A stretch of DNA of 47,664 nt from an uncultured Burkholderiales bacterium (GTDB lineage: Bacteria > Pseudomonadota > Gammaproteobacteria > Burkholderiales > Burkholderiaceae_C), in the NCBI GenBank assembly GCA_903894995.1, contig CAITSG010000081.1, positions 1 to 47,664 on the forward strand, read 5' to 3'. The translations under genes were made by a program, and so were the position numbers. The notes under the pieces are model-generated. The model worked only from the letters and a program-made list of their open reading frames with translations. It did no database searches and was not told the DNA's origin. This document shows, piece by piece, positions 19,798 to 29,018 of the stretch. The first letter of the stretch is position 1. The number at the start of each line of letters is the position of its first letter.

Positions 19798-19834
19798 AAT
19801 TTATGCGATCGTTTAAGTCGATCAAAAACGTCCG

Positions 19835-19865
19835 AAGCCGTTGATTTATAATCAACGGCTTTTTT
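19835..19865 (+). terminator. Terminator after tRNA-Leu copy 2
   Basis: AAGCCGTTGAT, 5-base loop, ATCAACGGCTT and a T run: an 11-bp perfect stem, 37 bases after the tRNA. Confidence 0.88.
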
Positions 19866-19939
19866 GTTGTCCCCAAGCCCTTGTGGGTCCCACCCGAGGC
19901 CTTATCACTTTGCCAACTTTATGGGCAAAAGCACTTGTC

Positions 19940-19970
19940 AAAAAAATGGACAAGCCCCATGAGCTTGTCC
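19940..19970 (-). terminator. Terminator of rimO
   Basis: The minus strand reads GGACAAGC, 7-base loop, GCTTGTCC, A, then a run of T. The 8-bp perfect stem lies about 75 bases after the rimO stop and ends the phaR-rimO transcripts before the tRNA genes. Confidence 0.85.
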
Positions 19971-20043
19971 ACCGCCAGCGTTTACAAAATGGGTGTCAAA
20001 CACCCTGTCAGGCCCCAGCAGCTTAGCTGGTGACACTGAAACA

Positions 20044-21453
20044 TCAAAAGGGCAACCCCACCAAATCATGACCTTCCACGCTCACGATGCGAGCGCGGGT
20101 GAATTCCCCCACTTTCAGGGTTTTGCTCAATTTTTCAGGCGGCAACAAGCGAACAAGGCCATCGATCTCCGGGGCATCCCCAAAGCTGCGCCCCACCCCG
20201 CCTCGCCGTCCCATGGCCGGCGCACTGTCGATCAAAACCTGCATGGTCGTGCCCACACGCTGCTGCAAACGCGCGATCGATACCTCTTCGGCCACCGCCA
20301 TGAAGCGGGCACGCCGTTCTTCGCGCAAGGCTTTGGGCAGCATGCCGGGCAATTCATTCGCCTTGGCACCTTGGACCGGGCTGTAGGCAAAACAACCCGC
20401 ACGGTCAATTTGCGCTTCACGCAAAAAGTCCAGCAAGTGCGCAAACTCTTCTTCTGTCTCGCCGGGGAAACCGGCAATGAAGGTGCTGCGGATGACCAGC
20501 TCGGGACACAGTTCGCGCCAGCGCTGAATGCGCTCCAGGTTTTTCTCGCCACTGGCCGGACGCTTCATGCGTTTGAGCACATCGGGGTGGCTGTGCTGGA
20601 AAGGCACATCCAGATAAGGCAGCACCAGGCCCTGCGCCATCAAAGGAATGATGTCGTCCACACTGGGATAGGGGTAAACATAGTGCAAACGCACCCAAGC
20701 ACCGTGCTCGCGGGCCATCTCACCCAGCGTCTGCACCAATTCCAGCATGCGGGTTTTGACAGGTTTACCGTCCCAAAACCCAGTGCGGTATTTCACATCC
20801 ACGCCATAGGCAGAGGTGTCTTGGCTGATGACCAGCAATTCTTTGACCCCGCCTTGAAACAAGGCCTTGGCTTCTTTGAGCACGTCGCCAATGGGGCGTG
20901 ACACCAAATCACCGCGCATGGACGGGATGATGCAAAACGTGCAACGGTGGTTGCAACCTTCGCTGATTTTCAAATACGCATAGTGGCGCGGTGTGAGCTT
21001 GAGGCCCGCTTCACCAAATCCACCGGGCACCAGATCCAAAAATGGATCGTGCGGCTTGGGCAGGTGCATATGAACCGCGTCCATCACCTCCTGTGTGGCG
21101 TGTGGCCCGGTCACCGCCAGCACACTGGGGTGCAATTCAAGGACCATGTTGCCGCCGCCCGCGCCGGTTTTGGCCCCCAAACAACCGGTCACGATCACTT
21201 TGCCGTTTTCGTTCAAAGCTTCGGCAATGGTGTCCAGACTCTCTTTGATGGCTTCGTCAATGAAGCCACAGGTGTTGACGATGACCAGGTCAGCGCCTTC
21301 AAAGGTTTTGGAAGTTCGGTAACCCTCGGCGCTCAATTGCGTCAAGATCAACTCGGAGTCCGTCAGCGCCTTAGGGCATCCAAGACTGACAAAACCGACT
21401 TGCGGGGTTGTGGGGGTTGTGGGTACAGCTGCAGTTGGGATCATTTCACTCAT
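20044..21453 (-). CDS. rimO: Ribosomal protein S12 methylthiotransferase
   Basis: Radical-SAM enzyme that methylthiolates the conserved Asp of ribosomal protein S12. It has 469 residues. The N-terminal UPF0004 domain holds three cysteines (SLGCPKA about 26, NTCGFID about 62, TGCLGA about 91). The radical-SAM cluster is [18 protein letters not shown] (Cys167, Cys171, Cys174). A TRAM domain closes the C terminus. I chose the ATG at 21453 ([10 protein letters not shown]) with GGGGAC upstream; an in-frame TTG 18 codons earlier is possible. It lies just downstream of phaR on the same strand. Confidence 0.95.
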   Translation of the reverse strand: MSEMIPTAAVPTTPTTPQVGFVSLGCPKALTDSELILTQLSAEGYRTSKTFEGADLVIVNTCGFIDEAIKESLDTIAEALNENGKVIVTGCLGAKTGAGGGNMVLELHPSVLAVTGPHATQEVMDAVHMHLPKPHDPFLDLVPGGFGEAGLKLTPRHYAYLKISEGCNHRCTFCIIPSMRGDLVSRPIGDVLKEAKALFQGGVKELLVISQDTSAYGVDVKYRTGFWDGKPVKTRMLELVQTLGEMAREHGAWVRLHYVYPYPSVDDIIPLMAQGLVLPYLDVPFQHSHPDVLKRMKRPASGEKNLERIQRWRELCPELVIRSTFIAGFPGETEEEFAHLLDFLREAQIDRAGCFAYSPVQGAKANELPGMLPKALREERRARFMAVAEEVSIARLQQRVGTTMQVLIDSAPAMGRRGGVGRSFGDAPEIDGLVRLLPPEKLSKTLKVGEFTRARIVSVEGHDLVGLPF

Positions 21454-21510
21454 CCCTGCATTGTCCCCGCAAACACGAACCGGTTGGGAAAAAGGGTTGC
21501 CCGACAAGTC

Positions 21511-22119
21511 TCAAGTCTTCAATCCCAGCACACCCAGCAACTGCTCAGTGTTTTTCTGGATCTGTTTTGTCATTTGCTCTTGCATCTGCGTCATCACCTG
21601 ATGCGACGGATCGGCCAAACCAGAAAACATATTGTGCATCAAGGGCGTCTGCCATTGCATGAACTGCGACCAGACTTCCGGGCTCAAAGCCGGGCTTGAT
21701 TCGCCCAACTTGCTTTGCCAATCCATGAAGGACTGCACATGCGACTCCAAATAGGAGCCCATGTGTCCCTGCATGGCGTGACCATAAAAACGGATGATGT
21801 TGGACAACACCGCTTCGGTGAACATGGGCACACCCGCAGACTCCTCTTCGAGAATGATCTGCAACAAAATGGTCCGCGTCAGGTCTTGGCCTGTTTTGGC
21901 ATCCACCACCCGCAGGGGCGATGCGGCCATGACCCATTTTTTAAGCTCGGCCAAAGTCACGTAACTGGAATTCTGCGTGTCGTACAGGCGCCTATTGGGG
22001 TACTTCTTGATGGTCCGAAATGTACTGGCGAAAGAGGCTGATTCGTCGCCAGGCTCCGCCTTGGCAGCACGAGATGATCTGGAGGGTTTGATCGACTGGA
22101 CGGGGGGCTTGACCGGCAA
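21511..22119 (-). CDS. phaR: Polyhydroxyalkanoate synthesis repressor PhaR
   Basis: DNA-binding regulator that senses polyhydroxyalkanoate and controls phasin genes. The N-terminal PHB/PHA accumulation DNA-binding domain is unmistakable: TFRTIKKYPNRRLYDTQNSS, then YVTLAELKKWV. The middle has the PHB-accumulation regulatory segment (LLQIILEEESAG, FTEAVLSNIIRFYG) and the C terminus is Gln/Met-rich. No ATG gives a sensible start. A TTG at 22119 preceded by AGGAG at 5-base spacing yields 202 residues beginning with PVKPPVQSIKPS, and I chose it. The other PHA genes are not in the window. Confidence 0.92.
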   Translation of the reverse strand: MPVKPPVQSIKPSRSSRAAKAEPGDESASFASTFRTIKKYPNRRLYDTQNSSYVTLAELKKWVMAASPLRVVDAKTGQDLTRTILLQIILEEESAGVPMFTEAVLSNIIRFYGHAMQGHMGSYLESHVQSFMDWQSKLGESSPALSPEVWSQFMQWQTPLMHNMFSGLADPSHQVMTQMQEQMTKQIQKNTEQLLGVLGLKT

Positions 22120-22130
22120 AGAAAACTCCT
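22117..22130 (-). promoter_or_regulatory. Ribosome binding site and TTG start of phaR
   Basis: The minus strand reads AGGAG-TTTTC-TTG. The strong Shine-Dalgarno at ideal spacing is the main reason for assigning a rare TTG start, since the next in-frame start upstream would add 58 residues unrelated to the family. Confidence 0.7.
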
Positions 22131-22314
22131 GGTGACAGGCAGCCCATGAAAAATCTGCTGCAATGCACCATTCTAGGCACACACTCGGACCCCTGTCGCC
22201 TTGGTTAACCCTGAGGTTTTGGAGAAGATGCCCACCCACTGAGACACCTGGAGTTCTGCATTTTTTGATGCACAACCCCTGATCAAACCACATTACCTGC
22301 GAAAATCAACCGAT

Positions 22315-22953
22315 ATGTTCACTGGAATCATCACCGGCTTGGGGCGAATCGTCGCCATTCACGACCTGGGTCGCTCTCTACAACACGGCAAGCGCCTCAC
22401 CATTGAGGCACCGGCCGGATACCTTGACGATGTGGGCTTGGGCGACAGCATTGCCCTGAACGGCGCTTGCATGACCGTCACCACCTTCAACCCTGAGAGG
22501 CGTCAGTTCACCATCGACATCTCAGCCGAATCGCTGGACAAGACCAGCGGCCTGGACCAAGAAGGCACTGTCAACCTCGAAAAAGCGCTGCGGGCCAATG
22601 ACCGACTGGGCGGGCACATCGTTTCTGGCCATGTGGACGGCGTGGGCAACATCAGCCATTTCGAGCAAATCGGTGAGAGCTGGGAGTTGCGCGTTCTGGC
22701 ACCGCGCACCTTGGCCAAATACCTCGCCTACAAAGGCTCCATCACCGTCAACGGCGTGAGCCTCACGGTCAACCGCGTGGCCGATCTGGCCGATGGCTGC
22801 GAGATCAGCATCAACCTGATCCCCCACACCGTGGACAACACGGCTCTTGGCTGCCTCCAAGCAGGCAGCCGGGTCAACCTCGAAATCGACACCGTCGCCC
22901 GTTATGTTGAGCGCATGCTCAGCGCAGGCCTCCTTCAGAAAGACTCCGCATGA
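22315..22953 (+). CDS. ribE: Riboflavin synthase alpha subunit
   Basis: Dismutates two 6,7-dimethyl-8-ribityllumazine molecules to riboflavin. It has 212 residues made of two lumazine-binding repeats: the first begins [12 protein letters not shown] and includes [12 protein letters not shown]; the second begins around [14 protein letters not shown] and includes [12 protein letters not shown]. It opens a tightly packed nine-gene run ending with tolA. No FMN riboswitch is recognisable in the 195 bp between phaR and ribE, and the start has no strong Shine-Dalgarno. ribD is not next to it. Confidence 0.96.
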   Translation: MFTGIITGLGRIVAIHDLGRSLQHGKRLTIEAPAGYLDDVGLGDSIALNGACMTVTTFNPERRQFTIDISAESLDKTSGLDQEGTVNLEKALRANDRLGGHIVSGHVDGVGNISHFEQIGESWELRVLAPRTLAKYLAYKGSITVNGVSLTVNRVADLADGCEISINLIPHTVDNTALGCLQAGSRVNLEIDTVARYVERMLSAGLLQKDSA

Positions 22954-24077
22954 ACGCCCCAGCGCAATTGATACCCGTGGCGATCTCGCCCGTCGAAGAG
23001 ATCGTGGCCGAGATGAAAGCAGGCCGCATCGTGATCCTGGTCGACGAAGAAGACCGAGAAAACGAAGGCGATCTGGTGCTGGCGTCTGACCATGTCACGC
23101 CTGAGGCCATCAACTTCATGGCCCGCTTTGGCAGGGGTTTGATTTGCCTCACGCTCACCCGCGAGCGCTGCGAATTTTTGAAACTCCCGCCCATGGCAGC
23201 GCGCAATGGCACCGTCTACAGCACGGCGTTTACCGTGTCGATCGAAGCGGCCGAAGGCGTGACCACCGGCATCTCGGCCGCTGACCGTGCGCGCACGGTG
23301 CAAGCAGCCGTGGCCAAGTCCAGCCAACCCACCGACCTGGTGCAACCCGGTCACATCTTCCCGCTGCAAGCGGTGGATGGCGGAGTGCTCATGCGTGCTG
23401 GCCACACCGAGGCCGGTTGCGACCTGGCCGCCATGGCAGGCTGCTCACCGTCATCGGTGATCTGCGAGATCATGAAAGACGATGGCACCATGGCCCGCCT
23501 GCCGGACTTGCAAATCTTCGCGGCCGAGCACGGTCTCAAAATCGGCACCATCGCCGACTTGATCGAGCACCGCAGCCGCAACGAATCGCTGGTTGAACGC
23601 ATTGGCAGCCGCCCTCTGCAAACTGCGCACGGCGAGTTCACCGCCCACGCCTTCCGTGACCAAACCAACCAAGCTGTGCACTTGGCCTTGGTCAAGGGCG
23701 AATGGACGCCCGAGACCGAAGTGGCGGTCCGCGTGCACGAGCCGCTGTCGGTGCTCGACGCCCTCGAAGTCAACCGCGCCATGCATTCTTGGGGCCTGGA
23801 CGCCAGCCTGAGCTACATCAACGCCCAAGGCTGTGGCGTGGCGGTGCTGCTCAACTGCGGCGAATCGGCCGACCAATTGCTGGCCCAATTTGAAGGCCGT
23901 GCCCGCTCAGCCCAAGCACCCGAGCGCGGCAAGATGGACCTGCGCACCTACGGCGTGGGTGCACAAATTTTGCGCGAATGCGGCGTGCACAAAATGCGCC
24001 TCATGGGCCAGCCCCGCCGCATGCCCAGCATGACCGGCTACGGCCTCGAAATCACCGCTTACATCCCCAAGGAATGA
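22950..24077 (+). CDS. ribB: 3,4-dihydroxy-2-butanone-4-phosphate synthase with degenerate GTP cyclohydrolase II domain (RibBX type)
   Basis: The N-terminal RibB domain (about residues 1-205) converts ribulose 5-phosphate to the butanone phosphate used by RibH. Its motifs are intact: [54 protein letters not shown]. The C-terminal half is clearly related to GTP cyclohydrolase II ([28 protein letters not shown]). However, the zinc-ligand region expected as HSECLTGD...RCDCG reads [15 protein letters not shown] and has none of the three cysteines. The second activity is therefore very probably lost, as in known RibBX variants. It overlaps ribE by 4 bp (ATGA). Product databases usually call it RibBA. 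Confidence 0.9.
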   Translation: MNAPAQLIPVAISPVEEIVAEMKAGRIVILVDEEDRENEGDLVLASDHVTPEAINFMARFGRGLICLTLTRERCEFLKLPPMAARNGTVYSTAFTVSIEAAEGVTTGISAADRARTVQAAVAKSSQPTDLVQPGHIFPLQAVDGGVLMRAGHTEAGCDLAAMAGCSPSSVICEIMKDDGTMARLPDLQIFAAEHGLKIGTIADLIEHRSRNESLVERIGSRPLQTAHGEFTAHAFRDQTNQAVHLALVKGEWTPETEVAVRVHEPLSVLDALEVNRAMHSWGLDASLSYINAQGCGVAVLLNCGESADQLLAQFEGRARSAQAPERGKMDLRTYGVGAQILRECGVHKMRLMGQPRRMPSMTGYGLEITAYIPKE

Positions 24078-24079
24078 AC

Positions 24080-24577
24080 ATGCTCGAAGCCAACAAAGGC
24101 CAAGCCGAAGAACTCGACGGCCAATTTCTGCACATCGGCATCGTGCAAGCCCGTTTCAACGAAGACATCACCAACGCCCTGGCCAAAGCCTGCATCGCAG
24201 AACTCGAAGCGCTGGGCGTGACCAGCATCGACCACGTCATGGTGCCTGGCGCTCTGGAAGTGCCTGTGGCCCTGCAAGCCATGGCCGAGCGGGCCGAGTA
24301 CGACGCGCTGATCGCGCTGGGCTGCATCATTCGCGGCGAGACCTACCACTTTGAGTTGGTGGCCAACGAGTCGGGTGCGGGCGTGAGCCGCGTGGCACTC
24401 GACTACAACCTGCCGATCGCCAACGCGATTTTGACCACCGAAAACATGGAACAAGCCATCGTGCGCCAGACCGAAAAAGGCCGCGATGCAGCCCGCGTGG
24501 CGGTCGAGATGGCCTGCATCATGGACGACCTGTCGGCTGACCTGGCCGAAGAGTTTGACGACGAAGAGAACACCTGA
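24080..24577 (+). CDS. ribH: 6,7-dimethyl-8-ribityllumazine synthase
   Basis: Condenses the RibB product with the pyrimidine intermediate to form lumazine, the substrate of RibE. It has 165 residues. [49 protein letters not shown] and [12 protein letters not shown] are the standard active-site and pentamer-contact segments. Two starts are close together: the ATG at 24074 overlaps the ribB stop (ATGA), but AAGGA is better spaced for the ATG at 24080, which I chose. The acidic C-terminal tail ([11 protein letters not shown]) is short. Confidence 0.95.
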   Translation: MLEANKGQAEELDGQFLHIGIVQARFNEDITNALAKACIAELEALGVTSIDHVMVPGALEVPVALQAMAERAEYDALIALGCIIRGETYHFELVANESGAGVSRVALDYNLPIANAILTTENMEQAIVRQTEKGRDAARVAVEMACIMDDLSADLAEEFDDEENT

Positions 24578-25101
24578 TGAACGACCTGAACAGCACGCCA
24601 GAGCCAGAAGCGGCAAACGCATCGCCAGCAGCAGCTGGCACGCGCAAGTCGTCTGCCAAGCCGGCACGCAGCCGTTCGCGCGAATTTGCGTTGCAGGCGC
24701 TGTACCAGCACATCGTGGGCAAAAACGAAGCTTCCGACATCGACGTGTTCACCCGCGACCTGTCTGGCTTTCACAAAGCCGATTCGGCCCATTACGACGC
24801 CCTGCTCTACGGTTGCACCGAACAAGCTCAGGCTCTGGACGCCTTGATCGCGCCCAAGCTCGACCGCAGCTTTGCCGAGATTTCGCCCATCGAGCGCGCC
24901 ATCATGTGGATCGGCGTGTATGAAATGCAGCACTGCCTGGACGTGCCCTGGCGTGTGGTGCTCAACGAATGCATCGAGCTGACCAAGGACTTTGGCGGCA
25001 CCGACGGGCACAAGTATGTGAACGCCGTGCTGAACGGCCTGGCCCCCGAACTGCGCAGCGCCGAAGTGCAAGCCGACCGCCAGTCCGGCCGCATCAAATA
25101 A
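24577..25101 (+). CDS. nusB: Transcription antitermination factor NusB
   Basis: Binds boxA RNA with S10 (NusE) to promote antitermination of rRNA operons. It has 174 residues. An unstructured Ala/Ser/Pro-rich N terminus (about residues 1-30) precedes the all-helical core: [61 protein letters not shown]. The start overlaps the ribH stop by 1 bp (TGATG). ribH-nusB linkage is conserved across proteobacteria. Confidence 0.96.
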   Translation: MNDLNSTPEPEAANASPAAAGTRKSSAKPARSRSREFALQALYQHIVGKNEASDIDVFTRDLSGFHKADSAHYDALLYGCTEQAQALDALIAPKLDRSFAEISPIERAIMWIGVYEMQHCLDVPWRVVLNECIELTKDFGGTDGHKYVNAVLNGLAPELRSAEVQADRQSGRIK

Positions 25102-25111
25102 GCCAGACACC

Positions 25112-26299
25112 ATGCGCATCTCTGAGCGAGCCGAGCGGATCGAGCCCTTTTGGGTGATGGAAGTGGCCAAGGCCGCTTCGAAAAAAGCCCGAGAGGTCGC
25201 GCACACCGACCGACCCGTGGTCTTTCTGAACATCGGCGAGCCCGATTTCACCGCCCCACCCCGCGTGCAGCAAGCGGCCCAAGCCGCCATTGAACACGGT
25301 CAAACCCAATACACCCCCGCGCTGGGCCTGGACGCCTTGCGTCAAGCCATCAGCCAGTGGTATGCGCAGCGCTTTGGCGTGCAGGTGCCCGCCAGCCGCA
25401 TTGTGGTCACCGCAGGTGCGTCGGCGGCTTTGCAACTGGCCTGCCTGGCGTTGATTGACCAGGGCGACGAAATCCTGATGCCCGACCCGAGCTACCCTTG
25501 CAACCGCCACTTTGTGAGCGCGGCCGAAGGCACAGCCGTGCTGGTGCCCACCACTGCCGAAGAGCGTTTTCAATTGAGCGCCGCCAAAGTGGCCGCCGCC
25601 TGGGGGCCCAACACCCGAGGCGTCTTGCTGGCCTCTCCCTCCAACCCCACGGGCACCTCGATTGACCCGGCCGAGCTGGCCCGCATCATCGAGGTCGTAC
25701 GCGATCAAGGTGGCATCACCCTGATCGACGAAATTTACTTGGGCCTGAGCCACGACGACGCTTTTGGCCAAAGCGCCCTGGCCTTGGGCGATGACGTCAT
25801 CAGCATCAACAGCTTCAGCAAATACTTCAACATGACCGGCTGGCGTCTGGGCTGGCTGGTGGTGCCCGAGGCCCTGGTGCCCGTGCTGGAGCGCCTGGCG
25901 CAAAACCTCTTCATCTGTGCCAGCACCGTAGCCCAACAGGCGGCCCTGGCCTGCTTTGAGCCCGAGAGCCTGGCCGAATACGAGCGCCGCCGCGCCGAAT
26001 TCAAGGCCCGGCGTGACTATTTTCTGCCGGCCCTGAACGACTTGGGCCTGACCGTTCCCGTCGCCCCCGATGGGGCGTTTTACGCCTGGGCTGATTGCTC
26101 GTCAGCGTGCCAAAAGCTGGGCATCAAAGACAGTTGGGACTTCGCCTTTGCCGCGCTGGAACACGCCCATGTGGCCGTCACGCCGGGTCGCGACTTTGGC
26201 ACCGACCAGACGGCTCGCTTTGTGCGCTTTTCCACCGCCAACTCGATGGCAGAATTGCAAACTGCCATCGCCCGCCTCAAAGCCTGGTTGCAACCATGA
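25112..26299 (+). CDS. PLP-dependent aminotransferase, fold type I
   Basis: A 395-residue class I/II aminotransferase. The PLP-binding lysine is Lys237 in NSFSKYFNMTGWRLGW; Asp206 in LIDEIYLGLS contacts the pyridine nitrogen; ASPSNPTGTSI is the NPTG motif; the C-terminal RFVRFSTANS holds the carboxylate-binding arginine. The family includes aspartate/alanine aminotransferases, and the amino acid substrate cannot be fixed from sequence. It is 10 bp after nusB and overlaps ybgC by 4 bp, so it belongs to the rib-tol run. Confidence 0.92.
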   Translation: MRISERAERIEPFWVMEVAKAASKKAREVAHTDRPVVFLNIGEPDFTAPPRVQQAAQAAIEHGQTQYTPALGLDALRQAISQWYAQRFGVQVPASRIVVTAGASAALQLACLALIDQGDEILMPDPSYPCNRHFVSAAEGTAVLVPTTAEERFQLSAAKVAAAWGPNTRGVLLASPSNPTGTSIDPAELARIIEVVRDQGGITLIDEIYLGLSHDDAFGQSALALGDDVISINSFSKYFNMTGWRLGWLVVPEALVPVLERLAQNLFICASTVAQQAALACFEPESLAEYERRRAEFKARRDYFLPALNDLGLTVPVAPDGAFYAWADCSSACQKLGIKDSWDFAFAALEHAHVAVTPGRDFGTDQTARFVRFSTANSMAELQTAIARLKAWLQP

Positions 26300-26721
26300 G
26301 CGCACCCAACTCCAGCGTTTTCGAGCACCCCATCCGCATCTATTGGGAAGACACCGACGCGGGCGGCATCGTGTTTTATGCCAACTACCTCAAGTTCTTT
26401 GAACGTGCGCGCACCGAATGGCTGCGTGACCTGGGCTTTGGCCAACAAGTGTTGCGCGATGAATCGGGCGGCATGTTTGTCGTGGCTGAAACCGCTGTCA
26501 AATACCACTCGCCTGCCCGCCTGGATGACACGCTGGTCGTCACGGCCGAGTTGCAAACCGGCGGCAAAGCCAGCCTCAGCATTGCCCAGCGCGCCTACCT
26601 GCGCTCACCGGACCAAGCCGACCGACTGCTGGCCGAAGGCAGCATTCGCCTCGGCTGGGTCGACAGCACCACCTTGAAACCCGGCCGCATCCCGGCCCCT
26701 GTTCTGGAAGCCCTGAAATGA
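26296..26721 (+). CDS. ybgC: Tol-Pal system-associated acyl-CoA thioesterase
   Basis: Hot-dog-fold thioesterase of the 4-hydroxybenzoyl-CoA thioesterase family, classically the first gene of tol-pal clusters. It has 141 residues. The active-site segment is [28 protein letters not shown], with the conserved Asp and the [15 protein letters not shown] signature. The ATG at 26296 overlaps the aminotransferase stop (ATGA); the longer open frame upstream is an overlap artefact. Its stop overlaps tolQ by 4 bp. Confidence 0.95.
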   Translation: MSAPNSSVFEHPIRIYWEDTDAGGIVFYANYLKFFERARTEWLRDLGFGQQVLRDESGGMFVVAETAVKYHSPARLDDTLVVTAELQTGGKASLSIAQRAYLRSPDQADRLLAEGSIRLGWVDSTTLKPGRIPAPVLEALK

Positions 26722-27422
26722 ACCAAGACATGTCCATCGTCTCGCTGTTGCTGCATGCCAGTTTTGTGGTGCAGTTGGTGGTGCTGATTTTGCTCGGCAT
26801 CTCGGTGTCCAGCTGGGCGGCCATTGTGCGCAAGCTCACAGCCATCAAACGCATCAAAACCCTGAACGATGAGTTTGAACGCGTCTTCTGGTCGGGCACC
26901 AGCCTCAACGAGCTGTTCAACGCAGCCAGTCAGAACGCCAAACTCTCCGGCCCCATGGAGCGCATTTTTGCCAGCGGCATGCGCGAATACCAAAAACTGC
27001 GCGAGCGCCGCATCAGCGATACTGGCACCTTGCTCGACGGCGCGCGCCGCGCCATGCGCGCCAGCTTCCAGCGTGAAATGGACGTGGCCGAATCGCAACT
27101 GGCCTTTTTGGCCTCGGTCGGCTCGATCTCGCCCTACGTCGGCTTGTTTGGCACGGTGTGGGGCATCATGCACGCCTTCACCGGGCTGGCCAGTTTGCAG
27201 CAAGTGACGCTGGCCACGGTGGCCCCGGGCATTGCCGAAGCGCTGGTGGCCACCGCCATCGGTCTGTTTGCCGCCATTCCCGCCGTGCTGGCCTACAACC
27301 GCTTCTCACACGACGTAGACCGCATCGCCATCAAGCTCGAAACTTTCATTGAAGAGTTCTCCAACATCCTGCAGCGCAGCCTGGGTGGTGCAGGCGCAGG
27401 CCAGTCGGCCTCCGGCCACTGA
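26718..27422 (+). CDS. tolQ: Tol-Pal system proton channel subunit TolQ
   Basis: Inner-membrane MotA/TolQ/ExbB-family protein that forms the ion channel energising TolA. It has 234 residues and three membrane segments: about 8-36 ([19 protein letters not shown]), about 132-160 ([20 protein letters not shown]) and about 170-197 ([20 protein letters not shown]). The large cytoplasmic loop between the first two is normal. It is translationally coupled to ybgC and lies 14 bp before tolR. Confidence 0.95.
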   Translation: MNQDMSIVSLLLHASFVVQLVVLILLGISVSSWAAIVRKLTAIKRIKTLNDEFERVFWSGTSLNELFNAASQNAKLSGPMERIFASGMREYQKLRERRISDTGTLLDGARRAMRASFQREMDVAESQLAFLASVGSISPYVGLFGTVWGIMHAFTGLASLQQVTLATVAPGIAEALVATAIGLFAAIPAVLAYNRFSHDVDRIAIKLETFIEEFSNILQRSLGGAGAGQSASGH

Positions 27423-27436
27423 AGGGAGCCGAGCGC

Positions 27437-27856
27437 ATGCCTGCCACATCATCACGCGGTCGTGGACGCCGCACCATCGCTGAAATCAACATGGTCCCCT
27501 TCATCGATGTGATGCTGGTGCTGCTGATCATTTTCATGGTCACCGCCCCCATGATCACGCCCAGCATGGTCGACCTGCCCAGCGTGGGCAAAGCCGCCAA
27601 GCAACCGGACCAAGTCATTCAAATCGTGATTCAAAAAGACGAGCGGCTGAGCTTGTCTGGCGATGGCAAAACCGACAGTGCCAATTTGAGCAACGTGGCC
27701 GCCAAGGTCAAGCAGCGCGTCGGCGAGCACAACAACACCGCCGTTGTCATCAGCGCCGACCGCAACGTGAAATATGAAACCGTGGTCAAAGTGATGGACA
27801 GCTTGCAACGCGCCGGCATTGCCCGCGTCGGCTTGTCGGTCCAGCTGGCCCCCTGA
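27437..27856 (+). CDS. tolR: Tol-Pal system protein TolR
   Basis: ExbD/TolR-family inner-membrane protein that completes the TolQ channel and has a periplasmic domain. It has 139 residues. A short cytoplasmic arm (ATSSRGRGRRTIAEIN) precedes the single membrane helix NMVPFIDVMLVLLIIFMVTA, with the conserved channel aspartate in PFIDV. The periplasmic domain ends GIARVGLSVQLAP, as is usual. It stands between tolQ and tolA. Confidence 0.95.
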   Translation: MPATSSRGRGRRTIAEINMVPFIDVMLVLLIIFMVTAPMITPSMVDLPSVGKAAKQPDQVIQIVIQKDERLSLSGDGKTDSANLSNVAAKVKQRVGEHNNTAVVISADRNVKYETVVKVMDSLQRAGIARVGLSVQLAP

Positions 27857-27867
27857 GAGCCGCTCCT

Positions 27868-28833
27868 GTGAACGCCAAGTCCGTCCCGCATCTGGAATTT
27901 GCACCCCCGCCTCAGCCTGGGAATCAGAGCGCTTGGTGGATTGCAGGTTTGGCGCATGGGGCGCTTTTCTTGGCATTGGGCTTGGCCACGGCATGGAAAA
28001 CCCAAATTCAAACTGTCCAAGCCGAAGCCGAATTGTGGTCAGCCTTGCCCCAAGCTGCAGCCCCTCGAGCGCAAGAACCAAGCCCTAGCCCTGCAGTACC
28101 GACGCCAGTAACTGCACCGCAAAAGACAGCCCAATCCAGGCCGCCGCCTGCCCCCGATCCAGAGTTGGAGCGACGCGACGCTCAAATCGCCCTCGAGAAG
28201 AAAAAGCAACTGGAAAAAAAGAAAGAAGCTGAAAAACTCAAAGCCGAGCAGCTTCGCAAAGAGCGAGAAAAACAAGAAAAAGAGGCCCAAGACAAAGCGG
28301 CCAATGACAAAGCGCTGAAAGAAACAGCCCTCAAAGAGAAAAAGGCAAAAGAAGAGCGCGACCGGAAAAAAGCCGAGGACAAAAACAAAGCCGATGCCGA
28401 ACAAAAAAAGCGCAAGCAAGAACAGGCCCAAAAAGCCGCTCAGGACAAGGCGGATGAAGTCAGTGCCGAGAACTTGCGCAAGGAAAATCTACAACGCATG
28501 CAAGGCATGGCGGGGGCTTCGGGTGGCTCCAACGCCACAGGCAGTGCCCTCAAATCATCGGGGCCCTCGGCGAGCTATGCAGGACGCTTGGTTGGCCGCA
28601 TCAAACCCAACATCACTTACCCCGGCGAAGCCATTGGCAACCCGCGGGCCGAGGTCGAAGTCAAAGTCAACCCTGACGGCACCATCTTGAGCCGTCGCAT
28701 CGTGCAGTCCAGCGGCAACAAGGCCTGGGACGACGCAGTGCTGCGGGCCATCGACAAAACCGAAGTCTTCCCCAGAGACAGTGACGGGCGCGTGCCCCCC
28801 TTGATGGTGTTGGGCTTCAGGCCGCTGGACTGA
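27868..28833 (+). CDS. tolA: Cell envelope integrity protein TolA
   Basis: Spans the periplasm and links TolQR energy to the outer membrane during division. It has 321 residues starting at GTG. There is one membrane helix (about residues 22-42, AWWIAGLAHGALFLALGLA), then a Pro-rich stretch and a long Lys/Glu/Ala helix (about 95-205, KKKQLEKKKEAEKLKAEQ and onward). The C-terminal TonB/TolA-C domain has RIKPNITYPGEAIGNPRAEVEV and PDGTILSRRIVQSSGNKAWDDAVLRAI. tolB and pal, which normally follow, are absent, so this is the 3' end of the rib-nusB-tol run. Confidence 0.94.
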   Translation: MNAKSVPHLEFAPPPQPGNQSAWWIAGLAHGALFLALGLATAWKTQIQTVQAEAELWSALPQAAAPRAQEPSPSPAVPTPVTAPQKTAQSRPPPAPDPELERRDAQIALEKKKQLEKKKEAEKLKAEQLRKEREKQEKEAQDKAANDKALKETALKEKKAKEERDRKKAEDKNKADAEQKKRKQEQAQKAAQDKADEVSAENLRKENLQRMQGMAGASGGSNATGSALKSSGPSASYAGRLVGRIKPNITYPGEAIGNPRAEVEVKVNPDGTILSRRIVQSSGNKAWDDAVLRAIDKTEVFPRDSDGRVPPLMVLGFRPLD

Positions 28834-28975
28834 CAAGGACATGGCCCGTTCGTCTTCACAAACCTCAACGGCTTGCGAGCATGGATGAGTTAACAGACTC
28901 CACTACAAAGATGGCCTGTCTGTGTCAAGCTTGGTCTTGAACTGTCGATACACAAGACAAGCCATTTTTATCGTC

Positions 28976-28991
28976 GGCCTGCGGGCAGGCC
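28976..28991 (+). repeat. Short perfect inverted repeat downstream of tolA
   Basis: GGCCTGC and GCAGGCC face each other with a 2-base centre, 143 bases after the tolA stop and 28 bases before the secreted-protein start. There is no T run, so a simple terminator is unlikely; it could be a protein site or an mRNA leader hairpin. Confidence 0.35.
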
Positions 28992-29018
28992 TGATCCACC
29001 GCACTTTGGACACACAAC

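Noticed and set aside
22120-22314. FMN riboswitch upstream of ribE
   Set aside because: The conserved RFN boxes (such as the AGGGCGGGG and CCGGCGG-type segments) are not present in this intergenic region.
22315-24077. A complete riboflavin operon
   Set aside because: ribD is not adjacent and the GTP cyclohydrolase II half of the ribBA-like gene lacks its zinc ligands, so the set is incomplete in this window.
28039-28431. A hydrophobic Phe/Leu-rich minus-strand frame that looks like a membrane protein
   Set aside because: It is the exact antisense of the Lys/Glu-rich helix of TolA, whose AAA/GAA codons read as TTT/TTC on the other strand.
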